Assembly: GCA_016713275.1 (NCBI GenBank)
Contig: JADJPL010000012.1
Span: 124,001 to 188,000 of the forward strand
DNA length: 64,000 bases
Direction of reading: 5' to 3'
DNA from: Haliscomenobacter sp.
GTDB lineage: Bacteria; Bacteroidota; Bacteroidia; Chitinophagales; Saprospiraceae
Both the position numbers and the translations under genes were made by a program. The number at the start of each line of letters is the position of its first letter. The stretch's first letter is position 1. The notes under the pieces were generated by a model. It worked only from the letters and a program-made list of their open reading frames with translations, was not told the origin of the DNA and ran no database searches. Of the stretch, positions 28,672-38,458 are shown piece after piece.

Positions 28672-28801
28672 TGTCGCGTTGTCTTTTAAAGGTGGGTTAT
28701 AAGAGGAATTAAAAAGAACGGCTTCAGCGCCTTCCACCGTAGGTTCTTCATGCAACTTCAGATATATACCCACCAGCTTGTCCAAGGAAGTGTTGCACGT
28801 G

Positions 28802-29101
28802 TTAAGCCACGTTTTTCTCTGCTTCCGGAATTTCTTTCAACTCTTTGGCCAATAGATTTTCAGATTCTTCCAGGTCAAAGTCATCTTGGAGCCCAAGCCA
28901 AAACTTTGCGGAAGTACCAAAATATTTTGCAAGTCTCAGAGCCGTGTCAGCAGTAATCCTTCTTTTCCCTTTTACAATCTCACTTATTCTTGTTTGGGGT
29001 ATTTTTATATCCTTTGCCAATCTATATTGACTTATTTCCATTGGAACCAAAAACTCTTCCAATAGCACTTCTCCAGGATGTATGTTGGGCAGCTTTTCCA
29101 T
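28802..29101 (-). CDS. higA: HigA-family XRE antitoxin, apparently orphan
   Basis: 99 aa with the HigA N-terminal motif HPGEVLLEEFLVPMEISQYRLAKDIKIPQTRISEIVKGKRRITADTALRLAKYFG, an XRE helix-turn-helix. HigA normally follows a higB toxin gene. Here the position where higB would lie (just above 29101) is occupied by the left end of an IS element at 29137, so the toxin gene is missing or was displaced. It is possibly still a transcriptional regulator. Confidence 0.85.
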   Translation of the reverse strand: MEKLPNIHPGEVLLEEFLVPMEISQYRLAKDIKIPQTRISEIVKGKRRITADTALRLAKYFGTSAKFWLGLQDDFDLEESENLLAKELKEIPEAEKNVA

Positions 29102-29136
29102 TTTTTTATTTCAATATGAGGCATGGTCGTCATGCA

Positions 29137-30809
29137 CCGACATTCCCCACCCCAAATATGGCTAAAAAATAATTAAATTACGGCATGGAACAAATGCCAA
29201 CGAGCAAAGAGCTGAATCATTTAGGTCTAGTAGCTGCCATGATAGACCAGTTGGGAATCGTGGAAAGGATTGATTCGCGGGTCCCCCAGGATCTTCAGGA
29301 GCGCCACGTGAGTGTGGGGATGGGAGTAAAAGCCATGATTATCACGGCTTGGGTTTTAACCAGCACGCTGTATATGGTCAGCAGTTTTTTGAACACCTGC
29401 CTGTAGATATGTTATTGGGTCCCAGTGTCCAAAGTGCCCACCTCAATGACAGCGTATTGGGGCGAATACTAGACGCTATCTACGATTACGGGTGCACCAA
29501 ATTGCACTCGGACCTAGCTCCAGGTATTTGTGAGCGCTTGGGATTGACCCCTACCGAATTGTGCATGGATAGCACCGACTTTCATTTGGATGGCACCACA
29601 ACAGCTAAATGGATCTGCCCGAGGGCAGTAAGGTTTTGCATTTAACCCGTGGATATAGCCGCGATCATCGACCAGATCTAAATCAGGTAGTACTTAATTT
29701 AATTGTTGAAACCGCGCTGGTATTGTACTACACATGGAAGGTCTAAGTGGTAATCAATCCGACAAGACGACTTTAGGAAACAATCACCAATTACATAGCA
29801 CAATTGCAAACCACTTACGAAGTTGCTGATTTATTGATGGACAGTGCAGGTTACTGTGCACAGACGATTCAAAGAATTAGCGATACCATCAATTGGATTA
29901 GCCGCGTTCCTGAAACCATAAAAGAAGCGCGCATAGCCATTGAAGCTGATGGAGAAATGAAAGAATTGAGCCCAGGATACCGCTACCGAATGACAACTTC
30001 GAATTATGCTGGGGTTGAACAGCGCTGAGCAATAATTCACTGCAGGAGTCTTACCAAAAAGAGTTCATCACTTTGAAAAAGAATTACCTCAAGGCCTCAG
30101 AAAAAAGTTTAAAAGCATTTGAAAAAATTGATCATCAGAAGTTTTCATGTGAAGCAGATGCCCGCAAATATTTGCAAGAATTTGTGAAAAAACATCCTAA
30201 TATTTCAATTCAAAATGCGAGTATTCAAGCGGTTGCTCAGTATGAAAAACAAGGCCGCCCGCCTAAAGATGCTCAACCTACCCATTACATTTATCAGATT
30301 CAAGGCGATTGCGCTTCTAATGTTGAAGACTTTGAAAGATTGGCGCAAAGCAAGGGTAAGTTCATCATCGCCACCAATAATTTGGATAAAAACAAGACGC
30401 CTGATGATCAATTGTTGACTAAATACAAAAGCTTATCCAAAGTGGAGCGCGGTTTTAGATTTCTAAAAGATCCCCAATTTATTGCCTCTTCCTTTTTCGT
30501 CAAGAAGCCCGAAAGAGTGGAAGCCTTACTTTTTATCATGACACTCTGCTTGAGTGTCTATGCCGGCATCGAGTACCAAATCCGACAAGAACTGATCAAG
30601 CAGCAAGAAACCCTGCCCAATCAGCTTAAGAAACAAGTGCAAACCCCACCACCCGCTGGGTGTTCGCAATGATGGCCGGCATACGTCCTATATACAAATG
30701 ATAATCAGTCAATTATTCTAAACCTAACTGAGACTAAGAACAAAATCATCAACCTACTCGGGCCCTTCGCAAAAAATATTATTTCCGGGTTTAGGGGTGG
30801 GAATGTCGG
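29137..30809 (+). mobile_element. Decayed IS1634-like insertion sequence with terminal inverted repeats
   Basis: Left end CCGACATTCCCCACCCCAAA (29137-29156) matches, inverted and with one indel, the right end around 30790-30809 (its complement begins CCGACATTCCCACCCCTAAA). The interval holds a broken transposase of the IS1634/DUF4277 type. No clear target-site duplication is visible. The right end truncates the small minus-strand gene at 30791-31018, while the left end sits just upstream of higA. Confidence 0.75.
29185..30672 (+). pseudogene. IS1634-family transposase, several frameshifts
   Basis: The N-terminal DUF4277-like segment (TSKELNHLGLVAAMIDQLGIVERID...VSVGMGVKAMIITAW) at 29185-29390 continues in other frames as LTPTELCMDSTDFHLDG (29349-29645), then ADLLMDSAGYCAQTIQRISDTINWISRVPETIKEA (29804-30028) and a C-terminal DDE domain (30073-30672: EDFERLAQSKGKFIIATNNLD, YKSLSKVERGFRFLKDPQF, KPERVEALLFIMTLCLSVYAGIEY). 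Three or more indels mean no intact enzyme is made. Confidence 0.85.
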
Positions 30810-31018
30810 CTTGATGTATCTGTTTGCGATTTTATCAAGATGGCATAAGAAGATTTATCCATAAACCCTACGTTTTCTTCTAAATCAAGGTATAATGTAT
30901 CATTTTTTATGGTGTAGGTTCCAAAATAGAAGTCCTCTCCAAAACAACGGCTTGTATATTTTAACCTGTTGTTGTTCTTCAGCGTTATAATAGTTCTGCA
31001 ATTTGCAGTCCCTACCAT
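30791..31018 (-). pseudogene. Unknown small protein, 3' end cut by the IS
   Basis: 75 codons from ATG 31018 (MVGTANCRTIITLKNNNRLKYTS). Residues 1-67 look like a native beta-rich protein; the last residues (SSRHSHP) come from the IS right end at about 30789-30809. It overlaps the upstream membrane-protein gene by 7 bp, suggesting an operon of two. No family recognised. Confidence 0.55.
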
Positions 31019-31326
31019 TTCTTACTTAATATGTTTTTTCCTTCATGTTTTTCCCAGTCGACAATTCCAAATGGATTTGCAAAAGATACCAAATTCAAAA
31101 CGAGGATTAAAGTGATAAAAATAAGCCTTTCATTTTGTTTTGGTACTTCTATGGCGTATTTTATAATTTGATATATAAAAATGCCAAAGAGAGCAATCCA
31201 CAAACCAACTCCGATTATTAATACACCAATTGTATATGCTCCTGGAACATAACTTATAAAATATTGCAAAAACCAAATTCCGAAAAGCAAAATAATTAAA
31301 AATGATATAAACTTCTTCTTTTTCAC
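31012..31326 (-). CDS. Small membrane protein of unknown function
   Basis: 104 aa with a basic N terminus (MKKKKF) and three hydrophobic helices (FISFLIILLFGIWFLQYFI, TIGVLIIGVGLWIALFGIFIYQII, LIFITLILVLNLVSF). AT-rich coding sequence. It overlaps the downstream truncated gene by a few bases. No family recognised. Confidence 0.6.
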   Translation of the reverse strand: MKKKKFISFLIILLFGIWFLQYFISYVPGAYTIGVLIIGVGLWIALFGIFIYQIIKYAIEVPKQNERLIFITLILVLNLVSFANPFGIVDWEKHEGKNILSKKW

Positions 31327-31352
31327 CTAGGTTGTTCTTTTGCTGAGCAATA

Positions 31353-31420
31353 ATGGAGCGTATATACGCTTTTAGTGTCCGTTTAGGCACGAATTGGCGT
31401 ATATACAATGTTCGATGCTG
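31353..31420 (-). repeat. Cassette-boundary hairpin (attC-like candidate)
   Basis: GTATATACGC (31360-31369) pairs with GCGTATATAC (31397-31406) around a 27-nt loop containing GTGCC/GGCAC-like bases. On the minus strand it begins AACATTGTATATAC. The hairpin at 38394-38458 begins ACATTGTACATG on the same strand and has the same layout. It lies between the helicase and the membrane protein gene. Resemblance to integron attC is structural only; no integrase is in the window. Confidence 0.4.
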
Positions 31421-31458
31421 CTTTTTATTTTATTCTGCGATGTTTTTGTTCTACCCAT

Positions 31459-34370
31459 CTATTTTAAAAAATTCATCAACAATCCAGACGGTGTATTTGC
31501 GTTATTTTTTAGCATTTCTTTATTTGCGAATACAATAAAACTATCTTTTGCTCTTGAAACAGCCACATTTAACATATTTGGCGTTCTATCAAAGAACATT
31601 GTACCAACTTCATTAGGTCCATAAACCATTGAGAATAATATTATAGGTCTTTCCGCACCTTGTAAAGTATGAACTGTACCATATTTCAACACATCTGTAT
31701 TAAATCCCGCTTTTTTTAACTTCTGTTTTAAAAGAAATTTTTGGCTAACAAAAGGAGTAATAATTCCTACATTTTCCTCAATATTGCCATATCGGTTTGT
31801 AATATCCGCCTTGTTTTTTAGTAACCATTGTACTATTGCGTCTGCTTCTTTTTCATTACGTCTGCTGTAATTTATTATTGTTGATGAGCCTTGTATATCT
31901 ATCAAAGTCATAGGCTTAAACAAATTATTTTTAGGAGCATTTCCTTTTAATGTTTTTAGTAAACCATTGTATGCCAAACGATTGCAATAAGCAATAATTT
32001 CATTGTAACATCTCCTGTGTTCCAATAACATTAAGCCTTTCACTTGTAAATTAAGTTCTTGATAATCACACGCATTTTGAGCCATTTTCATAATACTACC
32101 CGATGAAGATAAAAATCCTTTTGGTTCATAAATTTGGTCAAATTTACTATCATCATAGTTACTGATAATATCACATTTTTTCAAATTACCTTTATCTATT
32201 TGCTTTTCAATATTCCAAATAGGTTCTATTTGTAGAACATCACCAACAATAATTGCTTTTTTAGCAAGTGCAAATGTTGCAACACCAACTTCTGGTGCTA
32301 CCTGACCTGCTTCATCTACCACCAAAATATCCACAAAATTATATAATTAGCCATCTCCCCATATAGCATTATTTCTATCATCGGTGCCTAAATGACGGCT
32401 ATAGGCAAAAAACTTGGGAGCCATATAAAAAGTACTAACAAAGCAAGGTGTAAGCATAGCGTGTCTTAACCAACGTTGTTCTGTTGCTGACTTACCTTAT
32501 TACCATCTGTGTACATTCAGTTTCTATTAACCACCTTCCTTCCCAATAATGAAGGGCTAATTGGAATGCTCTATGTCTTAGTGTTACATCTAATTCGTCA
32601 TAAAAAACAATTTGGTGGTTCACTTTGCTTCTATTTTTCTGTTTTCATACAGCCAATACTCTTTTTCCGTTTTGGGCGGATTTCCTTTAATATTATTAGT
32701 TTTTTTCCAATCAATCCAAGATGAAATGTTTTTTATAGTTTTTTTTCGCCATGCTTATTTTTTTATCTATCATTTCAAGAATATTAGACCTATTACACTT
32801 TAAAGGTAATTTGTTATCATCAATGATTGTATCTCGCAATAGTATGTTTATTTGAGCATATCTATTTTTATGAGGAACCGAACAGCTGAACCAACAGAAT
32901 AGTTTTCTAAAAAACGGCTCATTATCAAAGTATTGGTTTATAGTAGTTTCTACTATTTTTAAAGCATCAATATCTGTTTGAAGCGCAGAAATAGAAAGTG
33001 TATTTTTTTCATAATAATTATTTGCATCCATTTTATCGTTAATATAATATTTCGAAAACTCTGCTTCAGCATCTAAGTAAGAACGCCATTTTTTTGCCGC
33101 GTCCTCTAACTGTTTTTGTGTTGAAATAATTTTATTTCTTAATATTTCTATAGTCCTTTCTACTGTAATAACTTCTCGTTTAATGTCAATCCATTTAGCC
33201 GCCTTATCTAAAAAATGTTCTTTTGCATTTGCTAAATAATTTCCAGACTCCACCCTTGAAAACAGTCCACTTTTGTCAAGTTTTTTGTAATTTATTCCTT
33301 CCAATTCCGAATTTGTTTTTGAAAGGCCTGGTAAGTAAGTCGCATAGCCGCTTATGTCAGGTAGCCATCGACCTTGTAAATCACCTTTTTTTGTATTTGA
33401 TTTTGAAAAACTATCAATTATATTTGTAACGGCTTGATTATTATTTGAGCAAGCCAAAATTATGGTAGGTTCCTTTCCTGCTATTGCACTTATAACCATT
33501 TCATTCGCAACAATAGTCTGCAATAAAGTTGTTTTACCAGTACCTGGAGGACCATTGATTGCAAATACTTTTTGCTCCTTTGAATTTAAAGTATATAATG
33601 CTTTTCTTTGAGAAATAGAAATAGGAAACTCAAAGCGCATTTGCCCTAAATGTGTGGCGTTATGATTTATAAAATTTTCAACACTTACAGGTTCTTTATT
33701 TATAGGATTTTGAATATTTATAAAATGAGAGAGCAAAGGAGTTGGCAATCCTGCTTGCTTCTTCTCTTGTAAAATTCTATGGTATAATTCTATTATTGCC
33801 TTACTTGCTCCTATTTCCTCATCGGGTAACAAAAGTATTGCATCAAAAATAGTATTGTGACCTATGGTTTGATAATCCTCAATAGAATGGTCAGTGACAA
33901 ATTTAAAAATGCTATTCAAATAGTCTATATATTGATTATAATTTGCGTCATCAATAATGCCAACAGATGTAGCATTATCTACTTTTCCATAGTGCTAAAA
34001 TAAACGCTGTTTTTTCATCAGCAAGCGGCTCTAAATATCGCCTTTGTACGATAGGGAATTGTTCATTAGGAGTATAAAACTGTCCTTTTCTGTCCACTAT
34101 AACATAAAACCAAAAAGGTCGCTTAATACTGCTATATCCTGTCAATACCTTATGTTCGGGTATAGGATTTAGATAAAAAGGAGATATTAATAATTGAACG
34201 CTATCGATATGTTTCCAATCTGGGGAATCATTGATTGTAATGCCTTTTGCTTTATTTATTCTTACCTCTTCTATGTCAATTAACCTATTTACTTCTTTTA
34301 TCTTAGAAGTAAAATTAGAGGAAATCTCGACTTTTGGAGCGACAAAATGTTCACATTTAGTCGTATCCAC
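31459..34370 (-). pseudogene. UPF1-like SF1 helicase (AAA_11/AAA_12), interrupted by several indels
   Basis: Pieces align in order on the minus strand. N-terminal unknown domain (34370-33975, MDTTKCEHFVAPKVEISSNF). Helicase part 1 (33919-32711) with Walker A NGPPGTGKTTLLQTIVANE and a coiled-coil insert. A bridge (about 32735-32336) readable in shifting frames as WIDWKKTNNIKG, then FYDELDVTLRHRAFQLALHYWEGRW and RWLRHAMLTPCFVSTFYMAP. Helicase part 2 (32334-31459) with VDEAGQVAPE (motif II), GDVLQIEPI, LLEHRRCYNEI, YGTVHTLQGAERPIILFS and NVAVSRAK (motif VI). The intact protein would be about 970 aa. Such large UPF1-like helicases often sit in defence islands. At least four frame breaks, several at A/T runs, leave it uncertain whether a functional product exists. 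Confidence 0.8.
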
Positions 34371-34585
34371 ATCAGATTTCAGAGAATCTGATAGGTTTTT
34401 TTTTATAATAGGATAACCAGTTTTTTTCGTTCATGTTATTTTTATGATTGCTGCGAAAAAACCCATATCCATTCTTGGCAAGGTTCTCTCCGATATTCAG
34501 TTGTATATCCTCACCCAGTGAGGGTATTTTTCAGTTACCCCATTGCGATGGGCAATGCTTTCCTTTCTGATGAAAACGCCTCCTG

Positions 34586-34748
34586 CCGAAGACCCCGGCG
34601 GACGGTCACAAGATGCGAATGGTGGTCTAAGAGGCATCATGGGTTGTGGTTTAGCTTATAAAAAAACGTACACGCGTAGCCTTTCGGTTTTTGCTGCCCT
34701 AATATAGCGAGAAAGGGCAATGGGTCCAAGCGATTTGGACTCGAAAAT
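34586..34748. repeat. Dispersed ~160-bp repeat, copy 1
   Basis: Starts CCGAAGACCCCGGCGGACGG and continues through TGTGGTTTAGCTTATAAAA, CGCGTAGCCTTTCGG and GAGAAAGGGCAATGGGTCC. Copies at 39031-39136 (right two-thirds only) and 43841-44005 (full). The rest of the 413-bp gap 34371-34783 shows no gene. Confidence 0.8.
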
Positions 34749-34783
34749 GCAGCGGGTGGCAAAAAAGGGGAGGGAAGGGGCCG

Positions 34784-35225
34784 TTAGGCCTCATCCAGCC
34801 ATTCAACCATTTCATCGAAAACTTCGTCCTCGGTCCGTTGATCTTTCAAGATTGCATCGTAGGTCATCCCTTTGATATTCATCAGATATTCAACCAGGAT
34901 TCTGCCTTTGAAATAGTAGGTTGGCATAAAATGACCTTCTACCGCTTCAAAGGTATCGCGCTTGGCATCCTCATCAGCCAAAAGGAAACGCCGAATTTCG
35001 TTTCGCAAATCATAGGCTGCGCTATTCAAGTATGTACTCCGTGCTACATATTCTGGATACCCTTCCAATTTCCACATAGGCGGATGTTTTATCGGGCTGA
35101 AATTCAGGAGCCCGTACTTGCCGGCTTGAAGGATATGTACCATTTCATGCACCATGTAACCCCCCAATTCCAACGACGGAAACCAGGAGCGTTCCTGCGA
35201 TTGCTCTTTTGATGATTTTTTTCAT
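34784..35225 (-). pseudogene. Zinc metallopeptidase-like protein remnant (HExxH)
   Basis: The frame from ATG 35173 encodes GGYMVHEMVHILQAGKYG with an HEMVH zinc motif, then KLEGYPEYVARSTYLN and a helical tail. A signal-like start (MKKIIKRAIAGTLLVSVVGIGG) begins at ATG 35225 in another frame and runs straight into the HEMVH segment. The domain normally expected between signal and zinc motif is absent. Both an internal deletion and a frameshift are therefore likely. Family: peptidase-MA-like; exact family not fixed. Confidence 0.6.
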
Positions 35226-35392
35226 ATTTTTGGCATTCTGGTTTGATGATTGTGGGGAACGGTTTTGGGCTTTGCGTTCGGGCGGATTTCAGAGCACCCA
35301 ACTGTCAACCTGCATCGAACTTGAATAGAAGCACAAAGCTCCAAGTTTACACGTCGCCCTGCCTGACGCAAAATTCGTGTTGGCGCCAGTAT

Positions 35393-36395
35393 TTACTTGT
35401 CTATAGTCCATTTTATCCAGTCATTAACTACGCTATCCCAATTAAAATTATTATAGTCTATTTGCCCGTCAGTCGAATATCCAAAGAAATTATGCTCAAG
35501 TCCAATATATGCATTAAATGTAAAATTCTCTCTTTTTCTACGAATCATTTCAACTCTAAAATAGTCATTAAATCCTACATTCCAATCTTTTGTTCCATAG
35601 CAGATAAGTACTGGGATGGTTAATTTATTCAAGTATTCAATTGGTGGAAATGGAAAAGGAGTAAGTAGCTTTAAATGAGTCTCCGTATGTATCTTCAATA
35701 TTTTCGTTATTACGAACAATATACTTCCAATGCTCAAATTGATCTTCTCCATAACGAGTGCTATCAGTATCTGTTTCGATTGCTCGGTTTTGAGCAATCA
35801 CTGTTGTAATTCTCCCAAATGGATTCCCACTACAGTAAATTAAATGGGTTACCTTATTTGTTTTCGTTGCAATTTTTGCTGCAATAGTACTTCCTTCCGA
35901 ATGTCCAGCAACAATTAATTTTGACTTGGCGATATATTTTTGTCTTTGCAGGTATTCTATAACTTGTATGTTTCTGTCAACATAATAGTCTAAATGGTTT
36001 TTTTGTGAATACTGCAAAGGAAACTTTCCGGTTATGGGGTCGAGATATGTAAAGTTTTGACTAAGAGATTTTACGTCGGCAATAATTGGAACATAAGGTT
36101 TGCTTATTATTGCAATGTGGTAATAATTCTCCAAGCTGTCAGGGTTAAATGGAAAAACACCATAGCTTGTCTGGCCATCTTTAATGATTAGAGGTTTGGG
36201 TAAACTGCCTTGGCAAAATAATAGCAGTGGTTTATTAATCCATTCATGTCCTCGCTTGGATTTAAGTAATATGTCAATAGTGTCACCTCTAAAAGTTGTC
36301 TTAATGTGTCTAAACCCTAATTCCTCTACTTTACCCATTTGAGCATAAGAATTAGTCGTCAAGATGATTGCTAATATTAGTGTTATTGTCTTCAT
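35393..36395 (-). CDS. Secreted alpha/beta hydrolase, one-base frameshift
   Basis: Signal peptide MKTITLILAIILTTNSYA. Residues 40-240 form the N-terminal half of an alpha/beta hydrolase with the nucleophile elbow VAGHSEGSTIAAKIA and the upstream strand PLLLFCQGSLPKPL. At about 35671-35674 (TTTAAA) the frame shifts: the first frame ends in KATYSFSISTN, while the next frame gives LLTPFPFPPIEYLNKLTIPVLICYGTKDWNVG and EHNFFGY, which supply the catalytic Asp and His. Corrected length is about 333 aa. Substrate unknown. AT-rich, in the accessory island. Confidence 0.78.
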
Positions 36396-36461
36396 AATAT
36401 TGGAGTTAATGGCTGAGCTACCCGGCGGACGACGGTAGGAGGCTGGACGTGGTAGTGGGCG

Positions 36462-36890
36462 CTAGCTTTCGATTCCTTTTGATTTCAAATAATTTCCCGG
36501 GGTAAAAACGGCAATGTCAGATCTTTCGTAATCTTTGACCTTTCGAGTGATTATCGCTTCAATTCCATCAATTGTCAATGCGGTTGAGTATTGTATAGAA
36601 TCTTCGAAGTCTTTAAAACCATTTTTTAAAGCTTGGATGATCTTACTCTTTGTCGTTGCCACAACCTGAATCATTTCAATAAGTTCTTCTACGGCATGTA
36701 AAGCTCTTTTGTGGTCCAAATATTTTCTGACGATGTAGTAGATATTGTTGATGCTGACTGCCGAAATATAGAGCTCCAGTTTTCCCTGTTCGTTTAATTC
36801 GAATATTTCGCTGGCAGGATTCGCAAAGGGCTCCCGGCCCGTAAAAAAGCCGATCACCACATCTGAATCTATGAAGAGTTTAGATATCAT
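36462..36890 (-). CDS. vapC: PIN-domain toxin (VapC-like ribonuclease)
   Basis: 142 aa. PIN motifs: FIDSDVVIGFFTGREPF with the first Asp pair, ISAVSINNIYYIVRK, GFKDFEDSIQYSTAL with the acidic pair, and a late Asp (RSDIAVFTPGNYL). Start ATG 36890 overlaps the end of the antitoxin gene by 11 bp. VapC toxins cleave tRNA or rRNA and are neutralised by the co-encoded antitoxin. Confidence 0.88.
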   Translation of the reverse strand: MISKLFIDSDVVIGFFTGREPFANPASEIFELNEQGKLELYISAVSINNIYYIVRKYLDHKRALHAVEELIEMIQVVATTKSKIIQALKNGFKDFEDSIQYSTALTIDGIEAIITRKVKDYERSDIAVFTPGNYLKSKGIES

Positions 36891-37134
36891 ATTTTTTTGA
36901 TAATTCTTCGGTTAGCACTTTTTTGTAATCAAAATCCTCATCAATCGTCATGATTCCTCTTAGTCTTTGAATTCTTGGCGATAGCTGTTCAGGTTGAATT
37001 TCTCGACGATCTTTGGAAATTAGCTTGAAGTAGTTTTCTACCAAATCCGAAAGGCTTTGCCCTTTTTCCTTTGCGTATTCCTTTGCTGTTTTTATAACTT
37101 CTTCTTCTATGGTCAATGTCAACTTTGTATTCAT
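36880..37134 (-). CDS. Antitoxin of the PIN toxin (DUF6364-like, ribbon-helix-helix type)
   Basis: Start at ATG 37134 (MNTKLTLTIEEEVIKTAKEYAKEKGQSLSDLVENYFKLI); an upstream in-frame ATG at 37176 lies inside the PIN fragment. 84 aa. The N-terminal pattern is the ribbon-helix-helix typical of DUF6364 antitoxins. The C-terminal part (QLSPRIQRLRG...DYKKVLTEELSKKYDI) should wrap the toxin. Translationally coupled to the PIN gene. Confidence 0.85.
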   Translation of the reverse strand: MNTKLTLTIEEEVIKTAKEYAKEKGQSLSDLVENYFKLISKDRREIQPEQLSPRIQRLRGIMTIDEDFDYKKVLTEELSKKYDI

Positions 37135-37142
37135 GACTTTTT

Positions 37143-37376
37143 TTACAAAGATACGTGCTCTGAATAGATAAAGCAATACGTGTTTCTAATGAGGGCTAAC
37201 GAAACCGTAGTTGCCCCGATGATGGCATCTGGTGTGCTCAAACCGTGACTGAGTTTATAGGTTTCGATAAATTCAACCGCTTTTGCTGATATGGCCTCAT
37301 CTATCTGCACAACGTCATAATACTTGATCTTTTTCTTCATCCGCGCTAATTCTTCTATTGCCACCATGTTCGCCAA
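37143..37376 (-). pseudogene. Second PIN-domain protein, N terminus lost at an intron fragment junction
   Basis: The segment VAIEELARMKKKIKYYDVVQIDEAISAKAVEFIETYKLSHGLSTPDAIIGATTV is the C-terminal half of a VapC-like PIN protein (conserved HGLSTPDAIIGAT). Upstream the frame enters group II intron sequence (from 37363), so the N-terminal catalytic Asp is missing. The very C terminus appears frameshifted. Probably nonfunctional. Confidence 0.7.
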
Positions 37377-37488
37377 AAGAGCGTTGTTTCATTTCATGAA
37401 CCGCCGTGTACGAGGTCCGTACGCACGGTGGTGTGAGAGGGCTGGGGTGAGCGCTATAGCTCACCTCTCCCTGCTCGATTACCAGCAT
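37363..37488 (+). mobile_element. Group II intron 3'-end fragment (maturase end plus domains V and VI)
   Basis: 37363-37396 repeats the maturase tail seen at 39000-39031. GAACCGCCGTGTACGAGG...CCGTACGCACGGTGGTGTGAGAGG (37398-37441) has the stem layout of intron domain V, followed by a domain VI-like hairpin (GGGTGAGC...GCTCACCTCTCCC) and the end CTGCTCGAT at about 37488. The upstream intron body is missing. Same strand as the 5' fragment at 38459. Confidence 0.8.
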
Positions 37489-37492
37489 TCTT

Positions 37493-38383
37493 TTAATTTA
37501 TCAATTTTTCATAAGCCGTTCGAAGTTTCAAAATATATTCATCAACTTCTACAATTTCACTTCCATCTGCCCATCTAAACTTATCTAATCTATCGAGGAG
37601 ATTCAATTGTTTAATTTCATTTTCTATTTCTTTATATTCAACTGGGAGTATTCCCATTCCCAACAAAAATGAATTAAATTCGTTTTCAGTGTATTGATTT
37701 TCCATTTGCACAAGTCCGATTTCTGAATGTGGAACGATGTTAATCCCAGAAGTTCCCCAATCTAATAAGAATACATAGTGATTGTCGTAAATTACATTTC
37801 TCGGACACAAATCTCCATGAACGAGCCCTTCATTAAATTTTTGATCACGCAACTCAATTAAAATGTTTCTTATCTTTTCTTGTTCATAATTAGTGAATGC
37901 TTTTTTTTCTAATAGTGAATCGTTTTCTGACAATTCATTTATGTTGTATTCGAGCTTGCTTCTCCAGTTTGAATGAAATTCGTCAGTTGCAATATGGAGA
38001 TCTTCAATTTCCTTTATACTATGAAATATTTTAGCGTATTTGCCTAAATTTTCCCAAATCAATAATTTTTCGTTGGGAGAACATTTACTTCCATTTGTTC
38101 CTTCTATTTTATTTAGAATCATAAAAGGAAACTGCTCTTTCATTCCAACTTTTAATACTTCTGGACTTGGTATATTTAGTTTAGCTACTTTTTCAATGCA
38201 CCATTTTTCTTTCCAAAATTCAAACTCTTTGTTCTTATCTCTATTTATTCTTACAACATAGTTCCCTCCTTTGCATTTGACATCATATACATTATTTACA
38301 GACCCTAAATCCATAATTTGTGAAATAGATTCTACTTCTTCAGCTAATTCTATTGTCAATATTTCATGTGCTATTTTTTCCAT
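37493..38383 (-). CDS. Aminoglycoside-phosphotransferase-like (APH/choline kinase family) protein
   Basis: Start at ATG 38383 (MEKIAHEILTIELAEEVESISQIM); longer in-frame starts lie in the intron and hairpin sequence. 296 aa. Protein-kinase-like fold with GSVNNVYDVKCKGGNYVVRINRD (nucleotide loop and Lys/Arg), HGDLCPRNVIYD (Brenner motif at 189-200, catalytic D191) and FLLDWG (metal-binding D208). Substrate could be an antibiotic, choline or another alcohol; not determinable. AT-rich, isolated between two group II intron fragments, which indicates a mobile cassette. An inverted TTACCAGCA/TGCTGGTAA pair flanks it. Confidence 0.82.
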   Translation of the reverse strand: MEKIAHEILTIELAEEVESISQIMDLGSVNNVYDVKCKGGNYVVRINRDKNKEFEFWKEKWCIEKVAKLNIPSPEVLKVGMKEQFPFMILNKIEGTNGSKCSPNEKLLIWENLGKYAKIFHSIKEIEDLHIATDEFHSNWRSKLEYNINELSENDSLLEKKAFTNYEQEKIRNILIELRDQKFNEGLVHGDLCPRNVIYDNHYVFLLDWGTSGINIVPHSEIGLVQMENQYTENEFNSFLLGMGILPVEYKEIENEIKQLNLLDRLDKFRWADGSEIVEVDEYILKLRTAYEKLIN

Positions 38384-38393
38384 TTTTCTTGAT

Positions 38394-38458
38394 TGCTGGT
38401 AACGTCGAGTACATGCGGCGTGGCGGCGATTAGCCGACATAATCGTCATGTACAATGT
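38394..38458 (-). repeat. Cassette-boundary hairpin (attC-like candidate) at the group II intron insertion point
   Basis: GTACATGCGGCG pairs imperfectly with CGTCATGTAC across a loop with GGCGGCG/CGAC bases (38409-38453). On the minus strand it starts ACATTGTACATG, as does the element at 31353-31420. The intron 5' end follows directly at 38459. Some group II introns target attC sites, so this fits a cassette array, but no integrase or attI is present. Confidence 0.45.

Noticed and set aside
31459..34370. Alternative genetic code or programmed frameshifting to explain the broken helicase
   Set aside because: Breaks use different stops and shifts and coincide with A/T runs; decay or sequence error is simpler.
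31353..38458. A functional integron
   Set aside because: No integrase gene or attI; the gene array and hairpins only resemble one, so it is listed as a hypothesis.
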